A stretch of 64,000 nucleotides of DNA from CAVVEC01 sp963747105 (GTDB taxonomy: Bacteria; Acidobacteriota; Terriglobia; Terriglobales; Acidobacteriaceae): the NCBI GenBank assembly GCA_963747105.1, contig CAVVEC010000007.1:124001-188000 (forward strand), written 5' to 3'. The stretch's first letter is position 1. Each line of letters starts with the position of its first letter. The position numbers and the translations under genes are program-made. Under the pieces are notes generated by a model. It saw only the letters and a list, made by a program, of their open reading frames with translations. It was not told the origin of the DNA and made no database searches. Shown in pieces: positions 52,612 through 61,454 of this stretch.

Positions 52612-52678
52612 AGCCCGCATCGGCAGTTCCCTTCGCTTCGATCCGAAGGCCGTCGCCGAATGGCTCCGCGCTCGGTGA
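52612..52678 (+). pseudogene. excisionase-like HTH remnant
   Basis: The end of a frame reads RIGSSLRFDPKAVAEWLR before its stop, which is the wing and last helix of HTH_17/Xis-type proteins (compare the island gene at 22330: RVGACLRFDPRAVANW). The N-terminal helix-turn-helix is absent, replaced by repeat-derived sequence. It appears to be a residue of another mobile element. Confidence 0.45.
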
Positions 52679-52690
52679 AGCTGACCCCTC

Positions 52691-53410
52691 CTACCTCGAC
52701 CGTGGTCTCGACGCTCCCGCTGCTAACGCTCCCAGGCTGCCCGGTTCCAGGGTGATGACATCCGACCCTTTCGTCTTACCCGCGATGATCGGCTTATTGG
52801 GGATGGTTTCGTATGCGTAGCCGGTCAACGTGGTCGTCATCAACGGATTTTTCCCGGCATGGATTTTCGTGGTCAATCGCGCCCAGCCAAAGCGATTCTG
52901 GTTGTGGATCGTGAACTTCAGCCCCAGATAGCGGTCCTTGACGCCTTTCCCTCCATTGACCCACTTCCCAAAAAAAAATACTTGCTGCTGGCTTTTCACA
53001 TCCACCACCGCCCCCATGAAGTTCGCGTTAGCGGCGAATGGCCCGCCCGGTCCGATTTTGGTGCCTGCCTTTAGCGCAGACGCGAAGGGATATGCCCCTC
53101 CCATCTGGGCCGCTCCATTTGGATAGTTGGTCCCCGGAAAAACTGCGCGCGATGAGGCCGACCGGTCGAATGAGCTGTATCTGGAACCGTTCAAAATGAA
53201 GTTGGCGTTCCCGTTGTGGGTCAGGTCGATCAGGTACGTGTCCTTTCCCTGAAGCCTCACCTTCGCGGGGGTGTAAACCACCTTCGCCTCGGCGGACTTC
53301 GCTAGCGTTAGCAAGCCCACTCCCGCCGCGCTGGCCGCGAGCGCATACGTGTTAAGCCGCTGATGCAGTGAGTCGGTAAGGTCAGAGGGCTTTCTGGACG
53401 TGCGTTTCAT
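52691..53410 (-). CDS. secreted protein of unknown function
   Basis: 239 residues. The N terminus MKRTSRKPSDLTDSLHQRLN with a following hydrophobic part (LAASAAGVGLLTLAKSAEA) is a long, twin-region export signal shared by a group of acidobacterial secreted proteins. The mature part is beta-rich (KVVYTPAKVRLQGKDTYLID, QQQVFFFGKWVN, YLGLKFTIHNQNRFGWARL). The C terminus LEPGSLGALAAGASRPRSR looks like a short sorting tail: acid-Pro-Gly, small hydrophobic stretch, basic end. Function unknown. Confidence 0.65.
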   Translation of the reverse strand: MKRTSRKPSDLTDSLHQRLNTYALAASAAGVGLLTLAKSAEAKVVYTPAKVRLQGKDTYLIDLTHNGNANFILNGSRYSSFDRSASSRAVFPGTNYPNGAAQMGGAYPFASALKAGTKIGPGGPFAANANFMGAVVDVKSQQQVFFFGKWVNGGKGVKDRYLGLKFTIHNQNRFGWARLTTKIHAGKNPLMTTTLTGYAYETIPNKPIIAGKTKGSDVITLEPGSLGALAAGASRPRSR

Positions 53411-53491
53411 CGTTCCTCCAAAAATGGCAGCTCCGAGTATCGTTCCAACTTCGCAGGCGAGTCAAAGGAAATCGTAATGAAGTGCCTGGTG

Positions 53492-53530
53492 CCCCAGGTC
53501 CCGCGAGCGGTTTTGCGAGCTGACCTGGGG
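53492..53530 (+). repeat. REP palindrome 5' of RAYT 2
   Basis: CCCCAGGTC…GACCTGGGG arms around CGCGAGCGGTTTTGCGAGC, the same design as the REP pair around RAYT 1 with C for T at the arm end. Confidence 0.8.
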
Positions 53531-53586
53531 GCAAACAATGTTCGCGCATCACAGCCATCCAATTCCGGTGAGTCTAAGCTCTTCTG

Positions 53587-54171
53587 ATGACGCAAGGGCT
53601 TCGTCGTTTCCATCAATCGCGACAGACGCACTTCCTCACCTTCAGCTGTTACCATCGGCAAGCCAGATTCGATTCTCGCGACACCTACGATCTCTTCCTG
53701 CAATCTCTGGAAGACATGCGACGACGCTTCGCTATGTGTGTCTATGGCTATGTGGTGATGGCCGAGCATGTTCACCTGCTGGTCAGCGAGCCAGACCGGT
53801 TCTGCCCGGCTAACGTTCCAGGATCTCAGCCGAAACGGGACGTCACACTGGCCGACGCGGTTCGTGATCTGAAACTGTCATTCACTAAGCGATTGAGCAA
53901 GCGGAGAGGAATTGGCGAGGCGAGTTCGTTCTGGCAGAAACGCTACTATGATCGAAACATTCGCGACGAGCAAGAGTTTAGGGTGAAACTGCGCTATTTG
54001 CATCGCAATCCCATTAAGCGCCGATTGGTGCAGGCACCCGGCGATTGGAAGTGGAGCAGCTTTCGACATTACGCGCTGCGAGAGATGGGAACCGTAGAAA
54101 TCGAGTCGGAATGGACGGCGAGAGATCGGGAAGCGAACGGGCGAGCCCGGGTGTTCCTTTGCCCAGGTTAG
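53587..54171 (+). CDS. REP-associated tyrosine transposase (RAYT) 2
   Basis: 194 residues, closely similar to RAYT 1 (LRRFHQSRQTHFLTFSCYHR, AEHVHLLVSEPD with HVH at 61-63, FWQKRYYDRNIRDEQEF, LRYLHRNPIKRRLV, WKWSSFRHYALREMG). It differs by a 15-20-residue insertion after the HUH strand (RFCPANVPGSQPKRDV). As in RAYT 1, its last codons CPG-stop lie inside the downstream REP. Catalytic motifs are intact. Confidence 0.92.
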   Translation: MTQGLRRFHQSRQTHFLTFSCYHRQARFDSRDTYDLFLQSLEDMRRRFAMCVYGYVVMAEHVHLLVSEPDRFCPANVPGSQPKRDVTLADAVRDLKLSFTKRLSKRRGIGEASSFWQKRYYDRNIRDEQEFRVKLRYLHRNPIKRRLVQAPGDWKWSSFRHYALREMGTVEIESEWTARDREANGRARVFLCPG

Positions 54172-54198
54172 CTCGCAAAACCGCTCGCGGAACCTGGG
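54162..54198 (-). repeat. REP palindrome 3' of RAYT 2
   Basis: Inverted counterpart of the 5' REP: CCCAGGTTAGCTCGC … GCTCGCGGAACCTGGG. It overlaps the RAYT 2 stop codon. Confidence 0.8.
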
Positions 54199-54261
54199 GC
54201 ACCGTGCTTACGCGAGGATCGACATCGCTTGTCGAGAATCCTATTGACGTCCGTCACAGAC

Positions 54262-54996
54262 CTACGCTGACCTTGCTGTCCCAACTCTTCTTCGCCGGAA
54301 ATAATAGCGCACGATCAAGCTGAGAATGAACCAGGCGGCCCCGACCGTGCCCTTCAGCGTACCGCTGATCTTCGATTTGCCGATACGCCGGTGGTAGCTC
54401 ACCGGGACTTCGACCACGCGGAATCCGGCCAGCGCGCCTTTGAGGATCATCTCAACCGCCCAGCCATAGGTGGTCTCTTCGAGCGCGAGCGCACGTAGTA
54501 CGTCGGCGCGCCCGGCGCGAAACGGGCCGAGGTCGTTTATCTTTAAGCCATAAAGGCGCCTAATTAGGCTGGCGGCGAGACGATTCCCAAACGCCTGATG
54601 CCAAGGCATAGCCCTGGCAGAACGCCGCCCCTGCAACCGGGAACCGAGCGTGATGTCCGCACGGCCCTCGGCAGGCCCGTCAATGATTGGAGCTAAGAGA
54701 ATCGGCAGTTCGGAGGGCCGATCGCTGTAGTCGCCATCGAGGAACACAACCACGTCTGGGGAATTTGCCGCGGCCAGACCCGTAAGGCACGCTTGCCCGT
54801 AGCCGCGGCGCGGTTCCTGAACCACACGGGCTCCCATTCTTGCGGCGATCTCGGGCGTCCCGTCGGTTGAATTGCTGTCTACAACCAGGATCTCAGTGAC
54901 AATGTCGGCTGGGAGATCAGCCAAGACGCGGCCGATGGACTGCGCTTCGTTATGGGTGGGAATGACGACCGACACGCGCACTTGATTTTGGACCAA
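54262..54996 (-). CDS. GT2-family glycosyltransferase (DPM1/DPG synthase-like)
   Basis: 244 residues from a TTG start one base after the DoxX stop. VSVVIPTHNEAQSIGRVLAD, LVVDSNSTDGTPEIAARMGA, GYGQACLTGLAAANSPDVVV and FLDGDYSD (the catalytic DxD-type metal site) define a GT-A dolichol-phosphate-mannose-synthase-like enzyme; YHRRIGKSKISGT is the C-terminal signature. It probably charges a polyprenyl phosphate with a sugar for membrane GT-C enzymes such as that at 48656. A longer start at 55083 would overlap doxX by 86 bases and is less likely. Confidence 0.88.
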   Translation of the reverse strand: MVQNQVRVSVVIPTHNEAQSIGRVLADLPADIVTEILVVDSNSTDGTPEIAARMGARVVQEPRRGYGQACLTGLAAANSPDVVVFLDGDYSDRPSELPILLAPIIDGPAEGRADITLGSRLQGRRSARAMPWHQAFGNRLAASLIRRLYGLKINDLGPFRAGRADVLRALALEETTYGWAVEMILKGALAGFRVVEVPVSYHRRIGKSKISGTLKGTVGAAWFILSLIVRYYFRRRRVGTARSA

Positions 54997-54997
54997 G

Positions 54998-55492
54998 TCA
55001 CCACCATGGGGAGGACGGCCAGCGCCGCGCCAGCCACGCGTCAACACCCCAGGCTCGGCCGGCCCGCCCCACCGCGAGCGCAAGCGACGCCATCACTGGA
55101 ACCAACAGTTCCCAGATCCACGCCGTGCCCCACTCCGAAATCCAAAGGCTGCCGAGATACAGAAAAGCCACAAATGCGACCGGGCGGGTAAGCAGACCGA
55201 TGACGAGCAGGATACCGAGAGAAATCTCGGTCATGGCTTGCATAGGAGCCGCCATCGCGGCGTGGCTTGCCGCCAGTGCCATGACCGACTTCCATATGGC
55301 CGGGGAATGACTGTTCTTGATGTAGTAATTGATCAGGCCCGCGTAACCCGCCGGTGTGTAGAGGCCCTTTCCCAAGTTCTCGAAGAAGACCCACACCAAC
55401 ATTGCGCCGATCGTGACACGAACGATTGCCAGCCCACATGCCGCGGGCGGTTGGTTGTCCACATTTTGCGTTGGGCTTGCGTTCGTCATCAT
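54998..55492 (-). CDS. DoxX-family membrane protein
   Basis: 164 residues with four helices: VRVTIGAMLVWVFFENLGKG, MQAMTEISLGILLVIGLLTR, VAFVAFLYLGSLWIS and WELLVPVMASLALAVGRAGR. The NLGKGLYTPAGYAGLINYYI segment is typical of DoxX/thiosulfate:quinone oxidoreductase small subunit-like proteins. Substrate unknown. ATG at 55490-55492 is preceded by CGAGG. It is followed at once by the GT2 gene. Confidence 0.82.
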   Translation of the reverse strand: MMTNASPTQNVDNQPPAACGLAIVRVTIGAMLVWVFFENLGKGLYTPAGYAGLINYYIKNSHSPAIWKSVMALAASHAAMAAPMQAMTEISLGILLVIGLLTRPVAFVAFLYLGSLWISEWGTAWIWELLVPVMASLALAVGRAGRAWGVDAWLARRWPSSPWW

Positions 55493-55631
55493 CGTGAACC
55501 TCGTACCCAATGGATACCGTGCCAGTTTGCGACGGGAAGAAAGGGAATGGACATCTTAAACGGTTCCTCCTGTTCCTGCTAGTGGATGCGCAAAATCTAC
55601 GCCGGAAACCAGCATGAATACTGCTTAGAGA

Positions 55632-55707
<76 letters not shown>

Positions 55708-56126
55708 GGTCTTCACTTGCGGAGAGGTGTGCAGAAAAGTGTAACGGAAAACAACAGCCAGTAGCGGCCCATTTCTCGTTTCTGATCTGGTCTCGAGAGC
55801 CTGCTGCTCCGGCCATCGCATCACGACACGGGAAACAGCGAAGGACTTCGCAGCACGTTTCCTTATAATGCCCGAATAATGCCCAAGCAACCCGGAATTC
55901 TTGTTACCAAATCGAGTGTAACATGAACTCCCTGGAAAACTTCAATTCGCGCGGACGTTCCGACCTGGCGCTACGCAACATTTGATGATGAGCGAAACCC
56001 GCGCCGAATGGCCTTGGCTCACAAATTTGCTGCAAACTTCGTGCGGCATCAGCCCGAATGGGCTATGATTATGGTCGCTAATATTTAATAGCAAAGGCTG
56101 TTGCTGTTTGGTTTGGGAGGCAGGCC
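55708..56126. other. intergenic, no gene seen
   Basis: 419 bp between tRNA-Lys and the PEP-CTERM gene without a supported reading frame or repeat. It presumably holds the tRNA promoter and that of the downstream gene. Confidence 0.5.
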
Positions 56127-56771
56127 ATGGGTAACCGTCGTCGTTTTGCTTGTTCCTCTTTTCTTATCGCCATCCTTGTCCTGGCTTTATCTGCGTTGGC
56201 CAACGCAGATACCGTGCACATGAAGTTCCTCAGTCACGGGGGTACCCAGAAGGACGCCGTCTATCCCTGGAACTTCGATGTTAACGGCGCTCCCATGACT
56301 TTAATGTGCGATACATTCCTGAACCAGAACATCAAAGGCGAAACCTGGCAAGCGAATGTCACCAACATTCTCAGTGGTCAGGGCTTGTTTGGAAATAAGC
56401 TGCTCGATTACAAAGCGGCCGCCTGGCTTTTCAGCGAAGTGCTGTTCGACGGAGCCAACGCGCACGACGCCAATTGGGCGATCTGGGCGCTGTTCACGCC
56501 GAGCGCCAAGCACGGAATCGGGTGGGATTCCAATGCCGAGACGCTCTACAAAGAAGCCCTGGCGATCGCGGGAACATTGCCCAAGAGCTTCTTCGCTCCT
56601 TACTTCCTATACACCCCGATCCCGGGGACCCAATCCTGCAAGAAGTGCGGATTGCCGCAGGAGTTCATCGGTTACATCCCAGTGGTTCCTGAGCCCGGCA
56701 CGCTGACATTGCTGGGGACCGGGATTCTCTTCTTGGCGGGCGCCATTCGAAGGAAATTGGCCCACTCGTGA
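56127..56771 (+). CDS. PEP-CTERM-anchored secreted protein
   Basis: 214 residues. Signal peptide FLIAILVLALSALANA; a central domain with WNFDVNGAPMTLMCDTFLNQ, AAWLFSEVLFDGANAHDANW and AIWALFTPSAKHGIGWDSN; and a C-terminal sorting signal VPEPGTLTLLGTGILFLAG ending in basic RRKL. Such proteins are processed by exosortase (EpsH) and linked to extracellular polysaccharide; no exosortase gene is in the window. GGGAGG precedes the ATG. Confidence 0.88.
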   Translation: MGNRRRFACSSFLIAILVLALSALANADTVHMKFLSHGGTQKDAVYPWNFDVNGAPMTLMCDTFLNQNIKGETWQANVTNILSGQGLFGNKLLDYKAAAWLFSEVLFDGANAHDANWAIWALFTPSAKHGIGWDSNAETLYKEALAIAGTLPKSFFAPYFLYTPIPGTQSCKKCGLPQEFIGYIPVVPEPGTLTLLGTGILFLAGAIRRKLAHS

Positions 56772-56805
56772 AACCGGGTTGGTTGCCGCAGAGCTGGTAT
56801 CGAAA

Positions 56806-57870
56806 ATGCCTGCCACCCGTGCCCTAGATTCCCCGCTGGTGAAGCAGGCGGCTCACGCCGCCGGTTTCGACTTGGCTGGAATCGCCTCTGTGGGCGACTT
56901 CCCTGAGTTGGATCGCTTCCCCGAGTGGATTGCCGCCGGGCACGCTGGCGAAATGAAATACATGGAGGCGCGAGATGGTGCGGGACATCTCAAGCGTGCG
57001 TCTCTACGCTCGGTCGCGCCGTGGGCGCGCAGTGTGATCGTTTGCGCGATCAACTACAACACCGCGCATCCTTATTCGACCGAGGTGCACGAATCCGGGC
57101 GCGGATGGATTTCGCGCTACGCCTGGAGTCGCGAGGACTATCACGAAGCGGTGATGCGGCGGCTGCGAGTGGTGGAGTCTGGCTTGCAGCAGGAATTCGG
57201 GGAATTGATCAGCCGCTGCTACGTTGATACGGGTCCTCTCGTCGAGCGCGTTTATGCGAAGTACGCAGGTATAGGATGGATCGGGAAGAACACCTGCATC
57301 CTGAATCAGAAGCTGGGGTCGTGGCTGTTTCTCGGCGTGATTCTCACTTCCCTCGAACTTGAGCCTGACCTGCCCCCGCCCGACCGTTGCGGCACCTGCA
57401 CCCGCTGCATTGAAGCCTGCCCTACGGATGCGCTGATCGCGCCCTACCAGCTCGATTCCAATCAGTGCATCTCGTACTTGACCATCGAAAAGCGCGGCTC
57501 CGTTCCCGAAGAATTGAGAGAGGGCATGGGACGGCACGTGTTCGGTTGCGACATCTGCCAGGATGTTTGCCCGTGGAACCGCAAGGCGCCCGTCACAGCG
57601 GAGGCGGAATTTCAGCCACGTGAGGGGTTGGTGAATCCGGCGCTGGAGTGGCTGGCGCAAATCAGCGCGGAGGAGTTCCGGGAACATTTTCGCGGATCGC
57701 CGATCCGCCGCGCCAAGCGCAGCGGCCTGCGGCGGAATGCGGTCATTGCGATGGGCAACAGCGGAAATCGCGCATTTCTGCCCACGCTGAACAAGCTGTC
57801 GGAGGACGAAGATCCCTCGCTGGCCGAACACGCGCGCTGGGCGGCGCGAAGGCTGAAGCCCCCGAACTGA
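56806..57870 (+). CDS. queG: epoxyqueuosine reductase QueG
   Basis: 354 residues. Reduces epoxyqueuosine to queuosine in tRNA using cobalamin and two [4Fe-4S] clusters. Visible: AAHAAGFDLAGIASVGDFPE, YIGWIGKNTCILN-like GIGWIGKNTCILN, the ferredoxin-type cysteines CGTCTRCIEACPT and, later, GCDICQDVCPWN, and a HEAT-like C terminus (LRRNAVIAMGNSGNRAFLP). The ATG at 56806 is chosen by fit to the family's N terminus; a TTG lies 27 bases upstream. Other queuosine genes are not seen here. Confidence 0.94.
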   Translation: MPATRALDSPLVKQAAHAAGFDLAGIASVGDFPELDRFPEWIAAGHAGEMKYMEARDGAGHLKRASLRSVAPWARSVIVCAINYNTAHPYSTEVHESGRGWISRYAWSREDYHEAVMRRLRVVESGLQQEFGELISRCYVDTGPLVERVYAKYAGIGWIGKNTCILNQKLGSWLFLGVILTSLELEPDLPPPDRCGTCTRCIEACPTDALIAPYQLDSNQCISYLTIEKRGSVPEELREGMGRHVFGCDICQDVCPWNRKAPVTAEAEFQPREGLVNPALEWLAQISAEEFREHFRGSPIRRAKRSGLRRNAVIAMGNSGNRAFLPTLNKLSEDEDPSLAEHARWAARRLKPPN

Positions 57871-57948
57871 GACCGGAAACCGGAGATTTCACCGAGCCTC
57901 CGCTGCTGCGTGATAGCATTTTCATTGGACTGAATCTTTTCGGCAGCC

Positions 57949-59967
57949 ATGGCGGTAACAATGGATATTCTTCGACAACGCCTGTTCGTCGTTTGCCTGT
58001 TCTACGAATTGCTGTTTTCCCCGGAATCAGTCCTCGCCGCCGAACCGCATTGGATCCGCATCAGCTCCGGCCACTTTTCTGTGCTCACCGATGCCGACGA
58101 AAAAAGCGGCCGCAAGGTCGTGGTGCGCTTCGAGCAGATGCGCTCGGTGTTCGCTCAATTGCTGATGAGGGCCCGGCTCAACATGCCGGAACCGCTGGAG
58201 ATCATCGCTCTAAGCAGCGATGAGGAGTATGCGAAGGTCGCTCCTCTCCGCCACGGCCAACCCATCACTGATTCCGGGTTCTACGTTCCTGGCGAAGACC
58301 GCAATTATATCGTCCTGAATCTGTTCGAGGATGAAAGCTGGCGGACCATTTCCCGCGAGTTTGCCCACTTCTTTCTCAATTACAACTACCCGCCCACGCA
58401 GGGCTGGTTCGACGAAGGCTTTGCCGAATATTTCTCCAGCGTGCGCCTGGATAACAAACAGATTCACATCGGCGGCGACCCGGAATCGCCGCCACCTGCT
58501 CGCCAAAACCTGGCGGCCAACAAGATTGAGGATCGCAACCCGCCCAAGTCGTTCGTCGAATTGCTGAGCGGGCCGGTTTGGCTTTCGATGCCGGACCTCT
58601 TCACCATGCACCATGAGAGTTCGGACTACCAGGAAAATGCGCGCCACACTTTGTTCTACGCGCAGTCATGGATGGTGCTGCATTACCTGCTCAACAAGGA
58701 GAAGATGCCCGAGACTGGCACATATTTCGATCTGGTCGAGAACCAGAAACTGCCGGTCGAAGAGGCCATTCAAAAGGCCTATGGCATGACGCCCGCACAG
58801 TTCGAACAGGCAGTGAAGGATTACTTCCACTCGCTGACACCTCTGTTTCAGGCGCAGGGATCCGGACAAGCAGCGGCGGGCAATCGCGGGAGCGAGGTAT
58901 ATAGCTTTCCCTCTCCGGTAGCACCCGACAACATCGGCGCCAGCACGCAGCCGCTATCTGAAGAGGACGCGCAAGCGTTGCTGGCTGAAATGGAAATCCG
59001 TCTGCCCGAGCACCGTGACTCTGCGGTGCAGGAACTCGAGTCCATCGTAAGCCAGCCCAAGGCGGAAAACGCCATTGCGCACCGTGCGCTGGCCTGGGCC
59101 CACCTGGAGCGAAAGGAGTTCGACGAGGCGGCCCAGGACCTAAACAGGGCAGTGGATCTCGACCCTAAGGATCCGTGGCCACATTATTACTCAGCGCTGG
59201 CCAAGTATCGCGCGGCACAATCCAGCGGACAGTCTCTGCATGGGATTGCAAATATGATGGTGGATCTGCGGTTCGTCCTGGACTGGGATGCGGAATTTGC
59301 CGAGGCCTACAACCTCCTTGGCCTGGCGCGGATGGAAGGTGGCGGAATCAGTTCGGCGATGGAGACAATGCGAGCCGCCATTCGACTCAGCCCGCGCAAT
59401 GAAACCTACCAGTTGAACATGGCGCAGATTTACGTGGCGGCCAAGCAATGGGACGCCGCTACCGCGCTGCTGGAGCGGCTGAAAGCCAGCCAGAATCCTC
59501 AGATCGCCAGCGCCTCGCGCACAAAACTGGATGATCTGCCTACGCTGAAGAAGTATGGTCTGCTTCCTCAACGCGAAACACCACCGCAGCCCGCCGCAGG
59601 CGGATCGCCGCCTGCAACGAAACCAGCGGCGCCCGCGCCGGTCGCACAGAAGCAGAATCCCCAGTCGGCGGAGGAAACGGCTGCCGATCACGCTGATGAG
59701 CCTCCGGCCCAACCTCAGCCCGACAAACGTCCGATTCTGTTCTTGAAGGGAAAATTGAGTACGGTCGATTGCTCCCAGGCCCCAGCAGCGGTCTTGACCG
59801 TCTCAGCGGGAACGAGAGTCATAAGACTACGCGCGCCGGATTACAAATCACTGACGCTCATCGGGGCTGACGAGTTCTCCTGCGAATGGAAGAACCGCCC
59901 GGTCGCCGTGAACTACAAAGCCGGGGGGAAAGCGGACGGAGACTTGGTTTCGGTCGAGATCCAATGA
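57949..59967 (+). CDS. TPR protein with degenerate peptidase-MA-like domain
   Basis: 672 residues, exported (RLFVVCLFYELLFSPESVLA). An N-terminal DUF1570/peptidase-MA-like domain shows HWIRISSGHFSVLTDADEKS, FVLTDA-like entry and WFDEGFAEYFSS. The zinc motif expected as HExxH reads REFAH here: the first His is Arg, a single-base change (CAC to CGC). TPR units follow (AHRALAWAHLERKEFDEAAQ, YNLLGLARMEGGGISSAMET), then a Pro/Ala/Gln linker and a small C-terminal beta domain. Probably a periplasmic scaffold rather than a protease. It starts 78 bases after queG; a second ATG at 57961 is possible. Confidence 0.8.
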   Translation: MAVTMDILRQRLFVVCLFYELLFSPESVLAAEPHWIRISSGHFSVLTDADEKSGRKVVVRFEQMRSVFAQLLMRARLNMPEPLEIIALSSDEEYAKVAPLRHGQPITDSGFYVPGEDRNYIVLNLFEDESWRTISREFAHFFLNYNYPPTQGWFDEGFAEYFSSVRLDNKQIHIGGDPESPPPARQNLAANKIEDRNPPKSFVELLSGPVWLSMPDLFTMHHESSDYQENARHTLFYAQSWMVLHYLLNKEKMPETGTYFDLVENQKLPVEEAIQKAYGMTPAQFEQAVKDYFHSLTPLFQAQGSGQAAAGNRGSEVYSFPSPVAPDNIGASTQPLSEEDAQALLAEMEIRLPEHRDSAVQELESIVSQPKAENAIAHRALAWAHLERKEFDEAAQDLNRAVDLDPKDPWPHYYSALAKYRAAQSSGQSLHGIANMMVDLRFVLDWDAEFAEAYNLLGLARMEGGGISSAMETMRAAIRLSPRNETYQLNMAQIYVAAKQWDAATALLERLKASQNPQIASASRTKLDDLPTLKKYGLLPQRETPPQPAAGGSPPATKPAAPAPVAQKQNPQSAEETAADHADEPPAQPQPDKRPILFLKGKLSTVDCSQAPAAVLTVSAGTRVIRLRAPDYKSLTLIGADEFSCEWKNRPVAVNYKAGGKADGDLVSVEIQ

Positions 59968-59985
59968 GCCTCTGCAGCACTACGC

Positions 59986-61179
59986 CTACGGTCTAAGTTT
60001 AAATACGGTTCCCCAGGCGTATGCGCCGCCGCCGTCGGTTGCACCATAAAGGTTCCCAACGCTATCCAGGATCAGGGTCGCAAGCGGGTCTTGCCCGTCC
60101 TTGGTCCCCTGAAAGCTGTGGAGTATGGTTTCCTTGCCGGTCTTGCTCAGCTCAAACACCGTCCCAAGACCGTACTTACCGCCTTCGAGCGTGGTCCCAT
60201 AGAGGTTGCCTGCCGTATCGCGAGCCAGGCCGCCGTGAGGAAAAGTTCCATCTGAGCGGGCCTTGAAGCTGTGCAGGACAGTAAACTTGCCGTTCGCCGC
60301 CAGCCTGAACACGGTCCCGTTATTCGCGCGTCCGCCCTCCAGGGCGGCGCCGTAGAGATTACCGGCGGAGTCTCGCACCAGACCTGCAAGCGGAAACGCT
60401 CCATCGTTGCCTCCGCTGAAGCTGTACAGCACGGTTTCATTGCCGGCACTGTCCAGTTTGAATACCACTCCTGCGCCGGAATTCCCGCCTTCCGCCGCGG
60501 TGCCATAGAGATTACCTGCGTCATCAGAGACCAGAGGCGCGGCGGGCAGAGCCCCATCCGTGCCGCCCGAGAAACTGTAGAGGACGGTCTCGTGGCCGGC
60601 GCTGTCCAGCTTGAACACAACGCCATTGCCGGAAGTGCCGCCGGCAGATGCGGTTCCATAAAAATTGCCTGCCGAGTCGCGGATCACGCCTGCGTCCGGG
60701 ACTCCTCCGTCGGAACCTCCGGTGAAATTGTGGAGTATAGTCTCATGCCCGCTGCTGCTGAGCTCGAACACCGTGCCGGCGTTATGAGTGCCGCCCGCGG
60801 AGGTAGTGCCGTAGATGTTGCCGTCGCTGTCGAGGATCAGGTCGGAAAACGGAATACCGCCGTCCTTGTGGTCGGTGAAATTATGCAGGACGGTCTCTTT
60901 GCCGCCGGAATCGATCTTATATACCGTTCCAAAGTACTGCGAGTTGTCGCCGCTGGTGGTGCCATAGAGAGTGCCCTGCTTATCCAGCACCAGGCCAGCA
61001 TCGCCATGTGCGCCGTCCTTTTTCCCTTTAAAGCTGTGGAGCACGGTGAAGGTCTGCGCTCCTGCCATCGGTGCGGCCACAGCGATGGAAAGAAGTACGG
61101 CTGCAAGCAGCAATGCAGCATTTACGGTTTCTCGTCTTAGGTTCGAAGTCCAGCACCCATGTTGCGTTGTGTCAGCCAC
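59986..61179 (-). CDS. GloVer tandem-repeat secreted protein
   Basis: 397 residues. Signal region VNAALLLAAVLLSIAVAAPM; then about nine repeats of GNLYGTTxxGGxxNxGTVFKL xxxGxETVLHSFxGxxDGxxP type, regular in length (about 36 residues). It likely forms a propeller or solenoid on the cell surface. Compared with the island copy at 25772 the repeats are more regular and lack the cysteine pairs. It converges on the TPR gene with an 18-bp gap. Confidence 0.82.
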   Translation of the reverse strand: MADTTQHGCWTSNLRRETVNAALLLAAVLLSIAVAAPMAGAQTFTVLHSFKGKKDGAHGDAGLVLDKQGTLYGTTSGDNSQYFGTVYKIDSGGKETVLHNFTDHKDGGIPFSDLILDSDGNIYGTTSAGGTHNAGTVFELSSSGHETILHNFTGGSDGGVPDAGVIRDSAGNFYGTASAGGTSGNGVVFKLDSAGHETVLYSFSGGTDGALPAAPLVSDDAGNLYGTAAEGGNSGAGVVFKLDSAGNETVLYSFSGGNDGAFPLAGLVRDSAGNLYGAALEGGRANNGTVFRLAANGKFTVLHSFKARSDGTFPHGGLARDTAGNLYGTTLEGGKYGLGTVFELSKTGKETILHSFQGTKDGQDPLATLILDSVGNLYGATDGGGAYAWGTVFKLRP

Positions 61180-61334
61180 GACAAGCTCCCTTATTCACGC
61201 GAGTTTCCTCTTGGGGTCCGGTATGGCAGCTCCAAGCGGGCAGTAATTGTACCCCGAAATGGCCCCGGCAGGTGTCACGGGCAAAACCGGGTTCCCTTCA
61301 ATCACATCGACCTGCGACGGCTGTTCGATGGAAG

Positions 61335-61388
61335 AGCCGGGCCACCTCAGGCTGGTCCTCAGCCGAATCTGGCAGGGCCCGGCTTTTT
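61335..61388 (+). terminator. orphan terminator-like hairpin
   Basis: AGCCGGGCC pairs perfectly with GGCCCGGCT and is followed by TTTTG on the plus strand. No plus-strand gene ends here, so it may terminate a short untranslated RNA or be part of a repeat. Confidence 0.4.
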
Positions 61389-61402
61389 GTCCGCCAACAA
61401 TA

Positions 61403-61430
61403 AACCCTCTCAGTGGGAGCTGAGAGGGTT
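61403..61430 (-). terminator. cold-shock gene terminator
   Basis: Perfect 11-pair stem AACCCTCTCAG/CTGAGAGGGTT with a six-base loop, 25 bp downstream of the cold-shock gene on the minus strand and followed there by TTTATTGTT. Confidence 0.75.
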
Positions 61431-61454
61431 CGCGAAATGTCGGAATCAAGGCTC

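Noticed and set aside
51518..55083. Arsenosugar biosynthesis cluster
   Set aside because: DUF2064 and GT2 families are often annotated that way, but no arsenic methyltransferase or related gene is nearby, so the specific pathway is not claimed.
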